Shown: positions 5,932 through 7,828 of the stretch, piece by piece
Position numbering within the stretch: the first letter of the stretch is position 1
Layout: every line of letters starts with the position of its first letter
Assembly (NCBI GenBank): GCA_948665105.1
Contig: CAPNGW010000101.1
Span: forward strand, 1-7,828
Direction of reading: 5' to 3'
Length of the DNA stretch: 7,828 nt
Source: an uncultured Lachnospiraceae bacterium
Lineage (GTDB): Bacteria > Bacillota > Clostridia > Lachnospirales > Lachnospiraceae
Translations under genes and position numbers: made by a program
The notes under the pieces: generated by a model
What the model saw: only the letters and a program-made list of their open reading frames with translations
Databases searched by the model: none
Told to the model about the DNA's origin: nothing

Positions 5932-6538
5932 CCCTGACAGACTGAAAGCACTGGGTCACATCCAGACGGTTCCAGAGCTCGGAAAACAGCCGCCCGCAGG
6001 CCAGGGAGACAGCGGCATCGGGCAGGAGATTTCCCAGGGTAATATAGAACAGCAAAAGACCGCCGCCTGCAAAGGCATCCGGGGTATCCAATACGGTGGA
6101 TTCCCGAAGGGCCAGGGAGAGAATCTCCCTGCTGCTTAATTTCCGTTCCTCCATAATCTGTGTGCTGATAGAGCACAGAAGCTCTGACAGCGCATCCTGC
6201 TGAAGGGGCTTTAACAGATAGTCCTCCACGCCATAGCGCAGAGCGGTGCGGGCATACTCAAAATTGCTGTATCCGCTTAAGACGATAATGCGTACTTTTG
6301 GAAAATCCTTGCGTACCAGGCGAATCAGCTCCAGCCCGTTCATCCCCGGCATCTCAATATCGGTAATCAGAATGTCCACGGCTGTAGAGCCCAGAACCTC
6401 CAATGCCTCTTTTCCGGATTGAACCTTTCCCACAACCGTGTAATCATCTGAGATTTTTGTCACCTTTTTGGCGATATTGTTTAAGATGATGGGTTCATCC
6501 TCCGCAATCAGAACAGAAAAGTGTTCTCTACGTTTCAT
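5885..6538 (-). CDS. N-terminal part of the YesN-like response regulator (CheY-type receiver domain), truncated by a premature stop
   Basis: The 217-residue frame opens with a receiver domain at about residues 7-125. It has the acidic pair E13-D14, phospho-acceptor D60 in TDIEMPGMNG, the switch serine S88 and K110-P111. Part of the YesN central domain follows (up to HLWLIDEP, residue 213), then WGLR and TAA, where homologues of this family continue to an AraC domain. The start is secure: AGGAGG (6547-6552 on the plus coordinates) lies 8 nt before ATG 6538-6536, and the gene overlaps the kinase stop by 11 nt, as coupled kinase-regulator pairs often do. As it stands the product could be phosphorylated but has no DNA-binding domain. 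Deleting 25 bp at the break joins residues 1-213 to the downstream frame as a 509-residue protein, a normal YesN-type length. Confidence 0.88.
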   Translation of the reverse strand: MKRREHFSVLIAEDEPIILNNIAKKVTKISDDYTVVGKVQSGKEALEVLGSTAVDILITDIEMPGMNGLELIRLVRKDFPKVRIIVLSGYSNFEYARTALRYGVEDYLLKPLQQDALSELLCSISTQIMEERKLSSREILSLALRESTVLDTPDAFAGGGLLLFYITLGNLLPDAAVSLACGRLFSELWNRLDVTQCFQSVRDVEHLWLIDEPWGLR

Positions 6539-7721
6539 CCAGAATTCCTCCTATGGTAATGGATGCTCCCCTGGGGGAGCCCAAAGCATCCTCTTTGTTT
6601 TCCAATCGAAAAACAAATTGCTCCTTGTAGTACAGCTTAAGACGCAGATAAATATTTGCCAGGCCCAGACCGTTGATGGTAAGGGAGGGATTCTCCCGCT
6701 CCAGATTCAGCCGTTCCGTCTTTTCCTGAAGCTCCCTTAGTGCGGTGTCTGAAAATCCGTCCCCATTGTCGGTGATATTGATGTACCAGTAGTTCTCACT
6801 AATCCAGGATTGGATGGGGATTTGAAGGGTCTTTTGGGGCTTGCGGGAATACTTTACGCAATTTTCCACCAGTGGCTGAACAATCAGCCTTGGCACCCGC
6901 ACCATGTTTAAGGCCGGCTCCAGTGTGTATTGAAAATCAATCATGTTTCCAAACCGAATGGAGAGCAGGTCTGAGTAGTTGGCAGTATGGGCAAGCTCCT
7001 GTGCAAGGGTGGTGTCCCTTGAAATATCCTCCGTGATGTAGCGGAGCATCTGGGTCAGCTTCACACACATGGAGGCGGCCTGTTCATCCTCATTGTCCTC
7101 TGCAATGATGGAAATGATGGTCAAGGTATTATAGAGAAAATGGGAATCCATCTGTGCCTGCAGGGCTGTCATCTGGGAATGAATAGTCAGTGTCCTGGAG
7201 CTTACCACATCCTCCAGGGACTGCTTTAACCGCTCCTGCATTCTGTCATAGGATTCATTGAGGATTTCCAGCTCATTAAAGGAATGGCGCCTGGTGTGTC
7301 CCTCCTCCTCGGCTTTGGTCTGTCCCAGCTCAAAGCTGGAAATTCTGTTTCCAAGCTCTGTTAAGGGTGCGGTAATCCGGTGTGCCAGCCGGTGGGTAAT
7401 AAAGGTCAGAACTCCGAAGGTCAGGACAAAGAAAGCCAGGCAGATTACCAGGTAAAACTGTCGATTTTGCACCAGATAGGAGGTGGGTGTAATCAGCATG
7501 GTGGTGATTCCCGTCTTGCTGGAAGAAAAGGAGGTTACAAGCTCATCCTTCAAAAAGAGGGAGGGGGTGGGAGTGTCCTGGGAATTCAGAGATGCATAGT
7601 AGGACAGTGTCTCGGAATCAAGGTCCAGCGGATAGATGGGATGGTTGTCCTTGTCAAAAATCAGTACCTGTTGTTCGCTGTTCTCATATGATTGCGTTTT
7701 ATTAGGAAAACACACTGCCAA
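6528..7721 (-). CDS. YesM-like sensor histidine kinase, C-terminal part (membrane segment, HAMP, HisKA-type and ATPase domains)
   Basis: The open part encodes 397 residues from a nominal TTG at 7721. Residues 1-87 are the end of an extracellular sensor domain, 88-109 a membrane segment, and about 110-165 a HAMP linker (HRITAPLTELGNRISSF). A coiled stretch leads to the phospho-acceptor motif LQAQMDSHFLYNTL with H194; it has DSH where most YesM kinases have NPH. The ATPase domain has the N box VENCVKYS (N287), ITDNGDGF (D318, G320) and the glycine box NGLGLANIY (350-358). The kinase would phosphorylate D60 of the adjacent regulator. The TTG is not a credible start: it has no ribosome-binding site, and a YesM protein needs a first membrane segment upstream. 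The same frame continues upstream beyond a TGA at 7746-7748, so this is the 3' portion of a larger, interrupted gene. Confidence 0.85.
   Translation of the reverse strand: MAVCFPNKTQSYENSEQQVLIFDKDNHPIYPLDLDSETLSYYASLNSQDTPTPSLFLKDELVTSFSSSKTGITTMLITPTSYLVQNRQFYLVICLAFFVLTFGVLTFITHRLAHRITAPLTELGNRISSFELGQTKAEEEGHTRRHSFNELEILNESYDRMQERLKQSLEDVVSSRTLTIHSQMTALQAQMDSHFLYNTLTIISIIAEDNEDEQAASMCVKLTQMLRYITEDISRDTTLAQELAHTANYSDLLSIRFGNMIDFQYTLEPALNMVRVPRLIVQPLVENCVKYSRKPQKTLQIPIQSWISENYWYINITDNGDGFSDTALRELQEKTERLNLERENPSLTINGLGLANIYLRLKLYYKEQFVFRLENKEDALGSPRGASITIGGILDET
6547..6552 (-). promoter_or_regulatory. Ribosome-binding site fixing the response-regulator start
   Basis: The minus strand reads AGGAGG here, 8 nt upstream of the ATG at 6538-6536. 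It lies inside the 3' end of the kinase coding sequence, so translation of the regulator is probably coupled to that of the kinase. Confidence 0.85.
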
Positions 7722-7745
7722 AGGGATTTTGTGCTTTGGCGGGGG

Positions 7746-7828
7746 TCAGCCCGCCTCGGCGGTGTCAGTGGTGTTGATTTCAATGTACTCGGCAATCCGG
7801 CGGAACTCGTCCGCAAACTTAAAATGAA
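7746..7828 (-). pseudogene. Upstream part of the same kinase gene, ending at an in-frame TGA (partial, runs off the window)
   Basis: In exactly the frame of the kinase, the minus strand from 7826 reads HFKFADEFRRIAEYIEINTT, then DTAEAG, then TGA (7748-7746), then PPPKHKIPLAVCFPN into the kinase sensor domain. The upstream stretch is protein-like and the other two frames are less so. One sensor domain cut by a single stop codon is therefore the simplest reading. A CGA-to-TGA transition would explain it. Alternatives are an unrelated upstream gene end, readthrough of the weak UGA-C context, or a sequencing error. Confidence 0.5.

Overview
The window looks like part of a Firmicutes genome, most plausibly a gut-type Lachnospiraceae (Clostridium cluster XIVa). 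The grounds are strong AGGAGG ribosome-binding sites, a lipobox-bearing sugar-binding protein, an SPQTG sortase signal and a YesM/YesN-style two-component pair beside a CUT1 sugar transporter. The genus is an inference, not something the sequence proves.

Layout. (1) Positions 1-270 are the 3' end of a wall-anchored surface protein with a Pro/Thr/Glu/Lys repeat stalk and a sortase signal, closed by a good intrinsic terminator (281-318). (2) An intergenic region (319-509) holds a direct repeat AGTTCAAAAT/AGTTCAAAAT, 22 bp apart and just upstream of a TATAAT -10 box. It looks like an AraC-type activator site. (3) A plus-strand operon follows (510-4918): sugar-binding lipoprotein, two CUT1 permeases, and a Gfo/Idh/MocA oxidoreductase. 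No transport ATPase is encoded here. A hairpin without a U-tract separates the binding-protein gene from the permeases. (4) A 13-bp perfect hairpin (4965-5012) lies at the convergent junction. (5) On the minus strand come a YesN-like response regulator (6538 to 4984) and, upstream and overlapping it by 11 nt, a YesM-like sensor histidine kinase (6528 to beyond the window end).

Expected working model: the kinase senses an extracellular cue, probably related to the imported sugar. The regulator then activates the transporter promoter through the direct repeats, the transporter imports the sugar, and the dehydrogenase acts on it. The substrate cannot be read from the sequence.

The main surprise is that the signalling pair is broken twice while the transport operon is intact. 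The regulator carries a 25-bp insertion bounded by an 8-bp direct repeat (AGGGCTCG at 5874-5881 and 5899-5906). Its inner 20 bp are a perfect inverted copy of bases 5618-5637 of the same gene. Removing exactly 25 bp restores one 509-codon YesN-type frame reading WLIDEP-SPMQKF. This is the signature of a local template-switch insertion, and the flanking 8-bp repeats could let it revert. The kinase has an in-frame TGA (7746-7748) inside its extracellular sensor domain, with protein-like sequence in the same frame on both sides.
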